DNA from: Polyangiaceae bacterium
Lineage (GTDB): Bacteria > Myxococcota_A > Polyangia > Polyangiales > Polyangiaceae
Assembly: GCA_023150915.1 (NCBI GenBank)
Contig: JAKLKA010000030.1
Span: 1 to 60,446 of the forward strand
DNA length: 60,446 nucleotides
Direction of reading: 5' to 3'
A program made the position numbers and the translations under genes. The first letter of the stretch is position 1. Each line of letters starts with the position of its first letter. Under the pieces are notes generated by a model, which saw only the letters and a program-made list of their open reading frames with translations, had not been told where the DNA came from and ran no database searches. This document shows positions 9,391 through 17,197 of this stretch, one piece after another.

Positions 9391-10256
9391 GTGGCATCCC
9401 CGAGCGCGGCGCGGGCCGCCGCTTCCATGGCTGCGAGCGGCGGCTCCACGTCGAGCCAGATGCGGATCGCCCCCGCGGCCTGGCCGACCAGCATGCCGAG
9501 CCCGCCCCGAGCCGCGAGCCCCCTCCTCCGGGCAGCCTCCAAGAACGGCGTCACGGCCGGGGTGTAGACCACGTCGTAGGCCAGCGCGGAAGACGGAACC
9601 CGCTCCCACGGGATCAGGGCGGCCACCCCGTCGCCGGGCGGCCCGTGCCGCATTCCGGCGCTCGTGGCTTGGACCACCACGTCGGCCTCGGAAAGGGCCT
9701 CGGTGAACGCAGAATTCGCGTGCCCGGCGGCGGGCCAGGCGAAGACGCGGGCCCCCAACCTGACCAGCGCGCTCGCGCCCGGCGCCTCGAGGCCCAGGTC
9801 GGAGAACCGGCGCCCGAACACGCTCACCCGCCGCATGCGGCGCAGCCGGCACGCGCTGGCGGCGGCCCGCGCCGCCCCACCGGCGCCGAGGATCACCGCA
9901 GACGTCGCCCCCGGGGCGAGCCGCTCGAGCTCTTGGGACAGCGCGGTGACGTCGGTGTTGTAGGCCATGAGCCGGCCGCCCCGATACGCGAGCACGTTGC
10001 ACGCTTCAGTTTCCCGGGCGAGCGGGTCAGCCACGTCGGCCAGGGACAGAGCCTGGCCCTTGTGAGGCACCGTCACGTTCGCGCCGGCCACGTCGCCTGA
10101 ACGAAGCTGCTCGGTGAACGCCGCCAGCGCCGCGCCATCGGGGCAGTCGACGGCATCGTAGCGGTGCGACAGGCCCAGCGCGCGGTAGGCCGCCGCGTGG
10201 ATCGCAGGAGACAGCGAGTGCGACACCGGGTGCCCCAACAGCACGAAGCGGCTCAT
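9387..10256 (-). CDS. aroE: Shikimate dehydrogenase
   Basis: 289 residues, the usual length. It catalyses NADPH-dependent reduction of 3-dehydroshikimate to shikimate in aromatic amino acid synthesis. The substrate site is visible as LLGHPVSHSLSP near the N terminus, ANVTVPHKG with the catalytic Lys, and NTDVTALSQ with the catalytic Asp. The dinucleotide fold shows VILGAGGAARAAASA at about residue 120, and the C-terminal GLGMLVGQAA closes the active site. The ATG overlaps the xseA stop as ATGA, and its own stop overlaps the next start as GTGA, so it is translated within a coupled operon. Confidence 0.95.
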   Translation of the reverse strand: MSRFVLLGHPVSHSLSPAIHAAAYRALGLSHRYDAVDCPDGAALAAFTEQLRSGDVAGANVTVPHKGQALSLADVADPLARETEACNVLAYRGGRLMAYNTDVTALSQELERLAPGATSAVILGAGGAARAAASACRLRRMRRVSVFGRRFSDLGLEAPGASALVRLGARVFAWPAAGHANSAFTEALSEADVVVQATSAGMRHGPPGDGVAALIPWERVPSSALAYDVVYTPAVTPFLEAARRRGLAARGGLGMLVGQAAGAIRIWLDVEPPLAAMEAAARAALGDAT

Positions 10257-11602
10257 GACTTGCCTTCGCCGGAATCGGTGTCCGTCACACGCGCTCCGAT
10301 GCGCCCCGCCGAGACGCGGATCGAGATCGCGTCACCCGGGTTCACCTCGGACGCGGCGCGGATCGCGCGCCCGCCGGGCAGCGTGGCGATGGCATACCCC
10401 CGGGCCAGCACCGCCAGCGGCGAGAGCGCCGCCAGCCGCGCGACGAGCTCGCCGGCGCGAGCACGGCACCGACCGACCTCGGCGCCCGCCGCTGCTCCGA
10501 GTCGCGCTTCGAGCGGCGCCAGGCGGGCGCGGGCCTGCGCCAACACCGCGCGGGGGTGACGCGCAGAGAGCCGGCGCTCGGCGTCGACCACCAGCGCGCG
10601 GCGACGGGCCAGGGTCCGCGTGGTGGCGCGTTCCAGGCGCGATCCGAGCTCGTCGAGACTCTGCTGGCGCTCCGCGATCAGAAAGCGCGGGTCGCTGAGC
10701 TGACCCCGCAGGCGCTCCACCCGCGAGCGCTCTTCCAGCAGGCGGCCCTGCATGGCGCGCAGCAAGTGACGGGTCTGACGCACCAGAAGCTCTCGCCGCG
10801 CGCTCGCATCCGGGATCACCAGCTCGGCGGCTTGCGACGGCGTGGCCGCGCGCACGTCTGCCGCCAGATCGCACAAGGTGAGATCGACCTCGTGCCCGAC
10901 CGCGCTGACCACGGGCACCCGAGCCGCCGCGACGCGGCGCACCACCTGCTCGTGGTTGAACGCCATCAGATCTTCGCCCGAGCCGCCGCCACGGCCGACG
11001 ATCATCACGTCGAGCCCGGGGTAGCGCTCGAGCAGATCGATGGCGCGCACGATGCTTTCGGGGGCGGCTTCTCCCTGGACCACCGCGGGCGACAAGACCA
11101 GCCGCACGCCGCCGCGACGAAACGCCACGCTTCGAATGTCGTGGAATGCGGCGCCGGCGGCGCTGGTGACCACGCCCACCACGCGGGGCTCGGCGGGCAA
11201 CGCCCGCTTCTTCTCGGGCGCGAACAGCCCTTCGGCCAAGAGGCGCGCCTTGAGCTTCTCGAGCGCTTCGAGCAGCGCGCCCCGGCCTGCCGGGCGCAGG
11301 CTCTCGGCCACCAGCTGCAGGCGCCCGCGGGGCGCCCACAGGGTCGCTCGCCCGAAGAGCTGGACCCGGGCCCCGTCGGTCAGATGGCGTCGCGCGCGCT
11401 GGGCGTTCATCCGATACATCACACACTCGACGATCGCGTCCTCGCGCTCGTCTTTCAGGCTGAAATACGCGTGCCCGCTGGGCGCCAGCTTGAGCGAGGC
11501 GATTTCCCCCTCGACCCATTGCCGACCCGTCACCGCTTCGACGGCGCGCTTGAGGCGGCGATCGAGCTCGGCGACGCTGATGACCTCTTCGGGGCTGCCC
11601 AC
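10253..11602 (-). CDS. xseA: Exodeoxyribonuclease VII large subunit
   Basis: 449 residues. It is the catalytic subunit that degrades single-stranded DNA to oligonucleotides, acting with XseB in the cytoplasm. The N-terminal OB fold has WVEGEIASLKLAPSGHAYF and SLKDE. The central nuclease domain contains VVGVVTSAAGAAFHDI, IVGRGGGSGEDLMAFN and SAVGHEVDLTLCDLAADVRA, all hallmark motifs. A coiled-coil-rich C terminus ends with LARGYAI. The small subunit xseB, often adjacent, is not seen here. GTG at 11602 is the start; it sits 8 nt after a TATAAC box and has no Shine-Dalgarno sequence. It is the first gene of a long leftward operon. Confidence 0.95.
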   Translation of the reverse strand: MGSPEEVISVAELDRRLKRAVEAVTGRQWVEGEIASLKLAPSGHAYFSLKDEREDAIVECVMYRMNAQRARRHLTDGARVQLFGRATLWAPRGRLQLVAESLRPAGRGALLEALEKLKARLLAEGLFAPEKKRALPAEPRVVGVVTSAAGAAFHDIRSVAFRRGGVRLVLSPAVVQGEAAPESIVRAIDLLERYPGLDVMIVGRGGGSGEDLMAFNHEQVVRRVAAARVPVVSAVGHEVDLTLCDLAADVRAATPSQAAELVIPDASARRELLVRQTRHLLRAMQGRLLEERSRVERLRGQLSDPRFLIAERQQSLDELGSRLERATTRTLARRRALVVDAERRLSARHPRAVLAQARARLAPLEARLGAAAGAEVGRCRARAGELVARLAALSPLAVLARGYAIATLPGGRAIRAASEVNPGDAISIRVSAGRIGARVTDTDSGEGKS

Positions 11603-11610
11603 GGGGCGCG

Positions 11611-11616
11611 GTTATA
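11611..11616 (-). promoter_or_regulatory. Candidate -10 box of xseA (TATAAC, 8 nt before GTG)
   Basis: On the minus strand TATAAC matches five of six bases of the sigma-70-type -10 consensus and ends 8 nt before the xseA GTG. If it is used, the mRNA would start at or within a few nt of the start codon. No convincing -35 box is seen 16-18 nt upstream. Confidence 0.4.
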
Positions 11617-11636
11617 GCGCGCTTCCGCGGCCCTGG

Positions 11637-11642
11637 TATCCT
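11637..11642 (+). promoter_or_regulatory. Candidate -10 box of the small membrane protein / TauE unit (TGG-TATCCT)
   Basis: TATCCT preceded by TGG resembles an extended -10 element. It ends 12 nt before the ATG at 11655, leaving room for a leader of only about 5 nt. It lies back-to-back with the xseA box, so the two divergent units would share a region of about 50 bp. Confidence 0.35.
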
Positions 11643-11654
11643 GGCGGGCACCCC

Positions 11655-11801
11655 ATGAAAAGCTGGCTCTTTGCCGCGTCGTGCGTCGTGCTGCCCGCGC
11701 TCTGGGGGGTCGCCATGTACTTCGCGTTCGGCGCCGTCGAGCGTCGCCGCAAACGCGCCGTGACCAAAGACGCACCGCCGCCCATCGACTACTCGATCTG
11801 A
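11655..11801 (+). CDS. Small single-pass membrane protein, function unknown
   Basis: A 48-residue protein beginning MKSWLFAASCVVLPALWG. One hydrophobic helix (about residues 4-26) is followed by a basic ERRRKRAVTK stretch and a short Pro-rich tail, predicting an N-out/C-in membrane protein by the positive-inside rule. Its stop overlaps the next start by one base (TGATG), so it is translationally coupled to the TauE/SafE transporter and may be a small partner of it. I recognise no family. Support is the ATG, the membrane helix, the candidate promoter and the coupling. Confidence 0.6.
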   Translation: MKSWLFAASCVVLPALWGVAMYFAFGAVERRRKRAVTKDAPPPIDYSI

Positions 11802-12658
11802 TGCTGGTCGCCGGACAAGAGGTGAGTGTGCTCGGGCTGCTGGCGCTTGGCAGCGTGGTGGGGCTCGTGGCGGGGCTCTTCGGGATTGGTGGCGGGTTCA
11901 TCCTCACGCCGCTCTTGTCCGTGGTGTTCGACATCCCACTGCCGGTGGCCATCGGCAGCGGCCTCTGCCAGATGGTGGGCACCGCCACGGTGGCGTTCTT
12001 GAAGCACCGGAAGCTGGGTCAGGGCGAGCCCCGCTTCGACGGGTTGATGCTGGCGGGCACGTTGCTGGGCGTGGCCGCCGGCGCGAGGGTGGTTGCGCAT
12101 CTGGAGCGGCGCGGCGACACCACGCTCGTGCTGTACGTCGCATACATCGTGTTTCTGCTCGGGGTCGCCCTGACGCTGGTGCGCCCGAGCCGTGGGCCCG
12201 TCGAGGCGCTGTCGGTCGTACGACGCGGCCCACTGGCGCGCATCCCGCTCCCGCCGTACGTCGACTTCCCCCAGCTGCCGCTCCGTCGCGTACCGGCCTT
12301 GGTGGTGGCGTATCTCGGGCTCGCCCTCGGGTTTCTGAGTGGCCTCTTGGGCGTCGGCGGCGGCGTCGCGCTGATTCCGATCTTGCTCTACGGTTTCGGA
12401 TTTCCCATCCGACACGCCGCGGGCACCGGCATCTTGGTGCTGTTCGCGACCAGCGTGAGCGGAACGATCGCCCACGCGCGGCTCGGCCACGTCCACTTGC
12501 CGCTGGCCCTCACGCTGCTCGCGGGCTCGAGCATCAGTACGCAGTTCGGTGCGTTGGCGACTCATCGCCTGCCCGTGAATGTCCTGCGACGAGGCCTGGC
12601 GCTGCTCATCCTGGGAACCGTGGCGGCGCTCGCGTGGGCGCTGGCCCGCAGGCTGTGA
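11801..12658 (+). CDS. TauE/SafE family membrane transporter (sulfite/organic anion exporter type)
   Basis: 285 residues with about eight hydrophobic segments arranged as two homologous halves. Each half begins with the family's Gly-rich signature: GLVAGLFGIGGGFILTPLL near residue 20 and GFLSGLLGVGGGVALIPIL near residue 180. Members export or import sulfite, sulfonates or other small organic anions across the cytoplasmic membrane. No sulfur-metabolism gene lies nearby, so the substrate is not determined. The ATG at 11801 overlaps the stop of the 48-residue membrane protein, and a longer in-frame start further upstream would run through that gene. Confidence 0.85.
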   Translation: MLVAGQEVSVLGLLALGSVVGLVAGLFGIGGGFILTPLLSVVFDIPLPVAIGSGLCQMVGTATVAFLKHRKLGQGEPRFDGLMLAGTLLGVAAGARVVAHLERRGDTTLVLYVAYIVFLLGVALTLVRPSRGPVEALSVVRRGPLARIPLPPYVDFPQLPLRRVPALVVAYLGLALGFLSGLLGVGGGVALIPILLYGFGFPIRHAAGTGILVLFATSVSGTIAHARLGHVHLPLALTLLAGSSISTQFGALATHRLPVNVLRRGLALLILGTVAALAWALARRL

Positions 12659-12676
12659 CCGCCTCCGACGCCGCTG

Positions 12677-12705
12677 TTCTCCCGACTTGTCGGGTGAGAT
12701 AGGCT
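12677..12705 (+). promoter_or_regulatory. Candidate promoter TTCTCC - 17 nt - TAGGCT of the kinase gene
   Basis: The TAGGCT box (12700-12705) ends 9 nt before the ATG at 12715. The same two boxes with the same 17-nt spacing occur before two other genes in this window (17124-17152 and 45092-45120). A perfect inverted repeat (12681-12694) lies between the boxes and could be an operator. Confidence 0.45.
12681..12694. repeat. 14-bp perfect inverted repeat CCCGAC-TT-GTCGGG
   Basis: Six-base arms around a TT centre, placed in the gap after the TauE/SafE stop and inside the proposed spacer of the kinase promoter. It could be a repressor operator or a small hairpin ending the upstream transcript; there is no T-tract after it, so an intrinsic terminator is less likely. 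Confidence 0.4.
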
Positions 12706-12714
12706 GTGGGGTCC

Positions 12715-13578
12715 ATGGTGCAGGCCGGCGACGAGCTCGACGGGCGGTATCGCCTGATCGCCGAGATCGGCGCGGGCACCTTCGGCGTGGTGTACCGGGG
12801 TCGCGACCTCGAGACCCGTGGCGAGGTCGCGATCAAGATCATGAAGCAGGCCGCCGACCCGAAGCAGGCGCTGCGCTTCGAACGCGAGGCCGTGGCACTG
12901 GCGCGCCTGCGCGGAACATCGGCGATCTTCGTGCACGCGTTCGGCAAGACGCCCACCGGCGCGCCCTACATCGTCATGGAGCTCTTGGTCGGCCGAGATC
13001 TGGAGAGCTTCCTGGTCGAGGCCGAAGCCCGTGGGGGGCGGCTCAAGGCCGCAAAGCTGCTCGAGCTCTTGCGGCCGGTCGCCCAGACACTGACGCGCGC
13101 CCACCAGCACGGCATCTTGCACCGCGACCTCAAGCCCTCCAACGTGTTCGTGGTCGATGCCCGGGCGGGCGGGGGCGTACGGCTGCTCGACTTTGGTCTG
13201 GCCAAGCTGATCGGCATCGAGACACTGACCCAAACTGGCATGGTCGCGGGCACCCCGAGCTACATCGGGCCAGAGGCATGGCGGGGCGAGAAAGACCTCG
13301 ACCATCGAATCGACGTGTACTCGCTGGGCGTGCTGGTGTTCCGCTGCCTCAGCGGGCAGGTGCCCTACCCGACCAAGAGCATGATCGACCTCTGCCGCTG
13401 GGCAACCAGCGGCGAGCGCCCCAGCTTGTGCGCGCTTCGCCCGGGGCTGCCCCCCGCCATCGACGACTGGACGCGGAAGGCTCTGGCCATCGATCCCCAA
13501 TCGCGGTTTCAGTCGGTCGACAGCCTGTGGGCCGCGCTCGAGGCGATCGTGGGCGAAGGCGCCGCGTCCCCTTACTGA
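12715..13578 (+). CDS. Ser/Thr protein kinase, kinase domain only
   Basis: 287 residues that consist almost entirely of a Hanks-type kinase domain. Visible are the glycine loop IGAGTFGVVYRG, the ATP-anchoring Lys41 in VAIKIMK, the catalytic loop HRDLKPSN (Asp138) and the metal-binding LLDFGLA (Asp159). The activation segment reads GTPSYIGPEAW, where the usual APE is GPE. There is no membrane segment or C-terminal sensor domain, so it is a free cytoplasmic kinase. ATG 12715 is preferred over GTG 12706, which directly abuts the TAGGCT box. It is transcribed alone between the transporter and a convergent lipoprotein gene. Substrates are unknown. Confidence 0.9.
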   Translation: MVQAGDELDGRYRLIAEIGAGTFGVVYRGRDLETRGEVAIKIMKQAADPKQALRFEREAVALARLRGTSAIFVHAFGKTPTGAPYIVMELLVGRDLESFLVEAEARGGRLKAAKLLELLRPVAQTLTRAHQHGILHRDLKPSNVFVVDARAGGGVRLLDFGLAKLIGIETLTQTGMVAGTPSYIGPEAWRGEKDLDHRIDVYSLGVLVFRCLSGQVPYPTKSMIDLCRWATSGERPSLCALRPGLPPAIDDWTRKALAIDPQSRFQSVDSLWAALEAIVGEGAASPY

Positions 13579-13597
13579 CGGCTCCGACCCCGCACGC

Positions 13598-14650
13598 TCA
13601 CTGGCACTCGCCGCCGCCCACGGCGGCCGCGCAGGCAGCTGCGTTCTCGCTCGCCCGGGCGGCGTTGATCACTCGACAGCGCACGGTGTTGCCGGTCTTG
13701 GCGGTCGCGGCCCACGAGTCGGCGTCGGCGCCCGGCAACTTCGCGCACGCCGCCGCGCACTGGGCGGCGCCGCCGAACGTCGACTTGAACTGCGCAGTGC
13801 ACGCCCGCTCGACCAGCTGGCAGTACCCTTCGCAGTTGTCCTTCCCACAGTGACCGTCCCCCGACGGTCCGGCGTGCGCGCAGTGCTGCGCCGGCGCGGC
13901 GATGGCGTTGTATGCGTGATACTTCCGACACCCCACCGTGTTCTCGACCTGGTCGGCGTTCTTGCCGCGGTCCAGCAACTGGCACACGCTCAGGCACTGC
14001 GCGGGGCTGTCATAGGCCTGGCTGGCGCCGGTGCAGGCCACGCCCACCAACCGGCAATAGTCGTCGCAGGTGGGCTCGGCCGCCGGCGGGTCGGCGCAGG
14101 CAGCGCTCTTGAACGCGGCGGCAGCGCAGTGCGTCTGCGGGTCGCCCGTGGCCAGCGACGCGCGGGCCACTCGGCACTCGACGCTGTCCCCGTTGCTCAG
14201 GCTGGCCAGGTCGTAGATCCCGTCCGAGCGCAGCCCCGCGCACGAGGCCACGCAGTCAGCGATGCCCGTCAGCTTCTCGGGGCAGGCCGCGGTGAGCAGC
14301 GTGCAGTACGCCTGGCAGGTCGAGCCGCAGATCCCGGCGCCGAAGGGGCCGGCGGCCTTGCAGTGCGAGGCCGGCTCACCGCTGGCGACCGCGAGCACCG
14401 CCTGCTCGGTACGACACTCGATCGAGTTGTCTGCCTTGGCTTCACCGCTGGGAATTCGCTGGCACGTGCTCAGACAGGTCGCACGGTCCGGATAGGCCGC
14501 GATGCTTCCGGCACACCCCTCGGTCGCGGCGTCGCAGTACGCCCGGCACTCGCTGCTGGCCGCTTCCTCCTCGAAGCGGCGATCCTCGATGCCCACGATG
14601 CTCTCGCAGCCCAGAGCGAGCACCAGCAGTGTCGGCCCAAGCCGACGCAT
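13598..14650 (-). CDS. Cys-rich lipoprotein with four tandem repeats
   Basis: 350 residues. A short signal peptide ends in a lipobox (LVLALGC, Cys15), so the mature protein should be lipid-anchored. The rest is four ~80-residue repeats. Each starts with CxxYC (CRAYC, CQAYC, CDDYC, CEGYC), runs through an AC or GC, a CxxxC pair and a (S/T)VxCR-type motif, and ends in an HC or AC segment, giving about eight Cys per repeat. This predicts disulfide-bonded modules outside the cytoplasm. I know no function for these modules. The start codon overlaps the stop of the TPR-like membrane protein (TGATG), which itself follows a membrane Ser/Thr kinase, so the three are probably one unit. Confidence 0.75.
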   Translation of the reverse strand: MRRLGPTLLVLALGCESIVGIEDRRFEEEAASSECRAYCDAATEGCAGSIAAYPDRATCLSTCQRIPSGEAKADNSIECRTEQAVLAVASGEPASHCKAAGPFGAGICGSTCQAYCTLLTAACPEKLTGIADCVASCAGLRSDGIYDLASLSNGDSVECRVARASLATGDPQTHCAAAAFKSAACADPPAAEPTCDDYCRLVGVACTGASQAYDSPAQCLSVCQLLDRGKNADQVENTVGCRKYHAYNAIAAPAQHCAHAGPSGDGHCGKDNCEGYCQLVERACTAQFKSTFGGAAQCAAACAKLPGADADSWAATAKTGNTVRCRVINAARASENAAACAAAVGGGECQ

Positions 14651-15669
14651 CAGAAGTGCCCCCCGAGCCAGACACCGCCCGAGCGCTTGCTCGCGCGGGG
14701 CGCGACCCAGAGCCCGCTCTTCTCCTGCGAAGGGGCAGTCAGGTAGACCACCGCGCCGCCGGCGAGGGCGGCGAGCCCCACGCCGAACAACACGTTGGAC
14801 AGGCCTGCGGCATCCTTCGCCTCGTTGGTGAGCTCTTCGCCTCGCACGTCGCTGCAGCGCTCGCCCTGGCAGTGGGACTTGGCGTCCGAGTTCTTGGAGA
14901 ACGCGCGAAGGCCGAAGTAGCTGCCGAAGCCCACACCGATCACGCCCACGCCGCCGATCACCAGGCCGATGGTGCGCTGCGTGTCGCCGGCCCCGCTCTG
15001 GTCGCGCGGCGGCGGCGGCGGCGATGGCTCGGGCACCACGGCCACGGCGACCGCCGGCGGTGGAACATCGGGCGGCGCAGCGGCGCTCTCGGCCTCGAGC
15101 TCGGGGATCGCGAGCGCGACCGAGTCGCCTTCGGCCTGGACCACGACCTTCTTCGCCCAGGCGCGGGCGCCCGGTGCACTGGCCTCGATCACCCACTGTC
15201 CGCCGTCGACGGGCACCGAGACCCCCCAGAGCTCGCGCGGCACCAGGTTGCCGCCGCGCCGCAGCGCAAAGCCCTCGCGGGCGGCGTTGCCAGCGGGCAC
15301 GCGCAGCTCGAGACGCGACAGGCGCCCCTCGAGCGCCAGAGCCCGCGCTTCGCCGGCGCTGGCGCGCTCCCCCTGCCCGGCGGCCCTGGCCTGAGATGCG
15401 CCCTCGCGGAAGGTGGCCCAGGCGCTGGCGATGCGTCCAGCTTTCTCGTAGCAATCCGCCAGGTAGAGCAGCGTCCCGATCCCCGGGTCGAGCCGCTGGC
15501 TCTGCTCGAACTTCGCGCAGGCCGCGGCGTGCTGCCCCGCCGTCATCAGCTTCCGGGCATCGTCGAACAGCGCTTCGGCGGCGACCTTCGAGTCCTGCGC
15601 CTGAGCAGTGCCCACGCCGGCAATCGCCAGCGTCGCGGCCAGAAGCCCAGAGCGGATCCGCAGCAGCAT
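14650..15669 (-). CDS. Exported TPR-like membrane protein
   Basis: 339 residues with a clear signal peptide (AATLAIAGVGTAQAQ). Residues ~25-100 resemble TPR helices (AEALFDDARKLMTAGQHAAACAKFEQSQRL and LLYLADCYEKAGRIASAWATF; quoted only in part by their sense), a repeat pair common in myxobacterial exported proteins. A beta-rich segment with WGVSVPVDGGQWVIEA recalls PEGA-like surface domains. A Pro-rich linker (about 205-225) leads to two hydrophobic helices near residues 235-255 and 295-315. It starts 7 nt after the kinase stop and overlaps the lipoprotein start by one base, so the three products probably work together at the envelope. Its precise role is unknown. Confidence 0.7.
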   Translation of the reverse strand: MLLRIRSGLLAATLAIAGVGTAQAQDSKVAAEALFDDARKLMTAGQHAAACAKFEQSQRLDPGIGTLLYLADCYEKAGRIASAWATFREGASQARAAGQGERASAGEARALALEGRLSRLELRVPAGNAAREGFALRRGGNLVPRELWGVSVPVDGGQWVIEASAPGARAWAKKVVVQAEGDSVALAIPELEAESAAAPPDVPPPAVAVAVVPEPSPPPPPRDQSGAGDTQRTIGLVIGGVGVIGVGFGSYFGLRAFSKNSDAKSHCQGERCSDVRGEELTNEAKDAAGLSNVLFGVGLAALAGGAVVYLTAPSQEKSGLWVAPRASKRSGGVWLGGHF

Positions 15670-15676
15670 GCGCGAT

Positions 15677-17113
15677 TCAGCGCCGTCCGCCGAACTCGGA
15701 CGGCGGCGGCGTGCTGGGTTTGCCGGCCGGGCGATGGCGTTCGGTCGGGGCTGGGTGGGCTCTGGGTTTGGGTAGGGCGGCGGGCTGCTCGCTCGCTCCG
15801 GCGTCGCGCTCCGAAGCCGCAGGCTCCACCGCCGGCGACGGGGCCGCCGCCGTGGACACCGCTCCGGCAGAGGCCGCCGGCGGAAGCGGGGCGCTGCTCG
15901 CGGGGGACGCGCTCGGGGTCGCCGTCGCCGTCGTCCGACTGATGCCGTAGGCGACGAGCGTAATCGCGACCACGGCAGCGGTGGCGATGGCGGCGATGGG
16001 GCGCACTCGCGGCCGGGGTGGGTTGCTGTTCGAGCCGCCGGTCTTGCCCCACGAATCCAGCGTCTTGGCGGACTCGGCCCCCGGCGCGCTGGCCTCGGTG
16101 GCTTGGTTCCCCAGCTGCGAAGTGCCGGCCGTGAGCTCCACGGAAATACTGGTGGGCATCGGTGCGCCGGTCCGCTCGGTGGTCGGAACCCTCACCCCGT
16201 CGTCGCGGGCCGCGGGCATGCGCAGCGCGCGCTCGGCGTGGATCTTCGCCTCGGGCGCGAATGCCGAAAGCGCCGACGCAAGCTCACCGACGGTCTGCCA
16301 GCGCAGAGCCTTGTCTTTGGCCAGGGCCTTCGACAGGGCCGCCGCCAGCTCGGGCGGAATGTCGTCTCGGAAGTCGGACAGCGGGGGCGGAGCCTCGTTC
16401 AAGAGCGCGTTGCACAGCTCGGGGATCGAGGTGGCGACGTACGGCGGGCGGTTCGTCAGCGTCTGGAACAAGATGGCGCCCAGCGCCCAGATGTCGGTAC
16501 GACCGTCCACGTTCTTCGCCGAGTGCATCTGCTCGGGAGACATGTACAGCGGGGACCCGATCAGCGCCGACGTGGCAGTCAGCGAGAGATCCGCGGCAGA
16601 GGCGCCCGAGACAGACTTCGAAATGCCGAAGTCGAGCACTTTGACCAGCCGGCTGCCGTCGGCGCGATGGGCTAGAAACAGGTTCGCGGGTTTGAGATCC
16701 CGATGCACGATGCCCGCGGCGTGTGCCTCGGCGACCGCCTCGCAGGCTTGCAGCACGAACCCGACCGCTTCGGCCACGGGGAGCGGGCCGCGCTCGGCGA
16801 GCTCGTCGGCCAGGTCGTGCCCCTCGAGGTACTCCATCACCATGTAAGGCACGCCGTCGCTGCCACCGACGTCCAGCACGCGAGCCACGTGCTCGCTGCG
16901 GATCTTGACGGCGGCTCGGGCCTCGCGCCGGAAGCGCTCGGCCGCATCGGGCCGCTTCGCGATCTCGGGCAGCAAGAACTTCACCGCGACGCGTTGGTCG
17001 AGCTCGAGGTGGCGCGCCGACACCACGACCCCCATCCCGCCCTCGCCGAGCAACCGCTCGACCTCGAACTTGCCGGCAAGGACGTCGCCGGGGCGGACGG
17101 GGGCATTCTCCAT
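15677..17113 (-). CDS. Membrane Ser/Thr protein kinase with extracytoplasmic Pro/Ala-rich tail
   Basis: 478 residues. The N-terminal kinase domain (about 15-285) has LGEGGMGVVVSA, Lys45 in VAVKFLLPE, HRDLKPANL (Asp139), VLDFGISK (Asp161) and SPLYMSPEQM. A juxtamembrane linker leads to one transmembrane helix at about 372-392. A tail rich in Ala, Pro and Ser follows, with no recognisable sensor fold. The ATG at 17113 is chosen because the kinase homology starts right after it and because a promoter-like TAAGCT ends 10 nt upstream; a longer start at 17158 would place that box inside the gene. The next two genes encode exported proteins, so this kinase may report on envelope state. Confidence 0.9.
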   Translation of the reverse strand: MENAPVRPGDVLAGKFEVERLLGEGGMGVVVSARHLELDQRVAVKFLLPEIAKRPDAAERFRREARAAVKIRSEHVARVLDVGGSDGVPYMVMEYLEGHDLADELAERGPLPVAEAVGFVLQACEAVAEAHAAGIVHRDLKPANLFLAHRADGSRLVKVLDFGISKSVSGASAADLSLTATSALIGSPLYMSPEQMHSAKNVDGRTDIWALGAILFQTLTNRPPYVATSIPELCNALLNEAPPPLSDFRDDIPPELAAALSKALAKDKALRWQTVGELASALSAFAPEAKIHAERALRMPAARDDGVRVPTTERTGAPMPTSISVELTAGTSQLGNQATEASAPGAESAKTLDSWGKTGGSNSNPPRPRVRPIAAIATAAVVAITLVAYGISRTTATATPSASPASSAPLPPAASAGAVSTAAAPSPAVEPAASERDAGASEQPAALPKPRAHPAPTERHRPAGKPSTPPPSEFGGRR

Positions 17114-17123
17114 GAGAGCTGGC

Positions 17124-17152
17124 AGCTTACGCCAACTCGTTCCTTTTGGGAA
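17124..17152 (-). promoter_or_regulatory. Candidate promoter TTCCCA - 17 nt - TAAGCT of the membrane kinase
   Basis: On the minus strand TTCCCA (17152-17147) and TAAGCT (17129-17124) are 17 nt apart, and the second ends 10 nt before the ATG. It closely matches the promoter-like pairs at 12677-12705 and 45092-45120. Confidence 0.45.
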
Positions 17153-17197
17153 CAGCACCGCCCCGCCACGCGCGTTGGCCTGTGCGTTTCTGGAACA

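Noticed and set aside
17114-17158. A start at 17158 for the membrane kinase
   Set aside because: The extra residues are not kinase-like, and the region contains the candidate promoter boxes.
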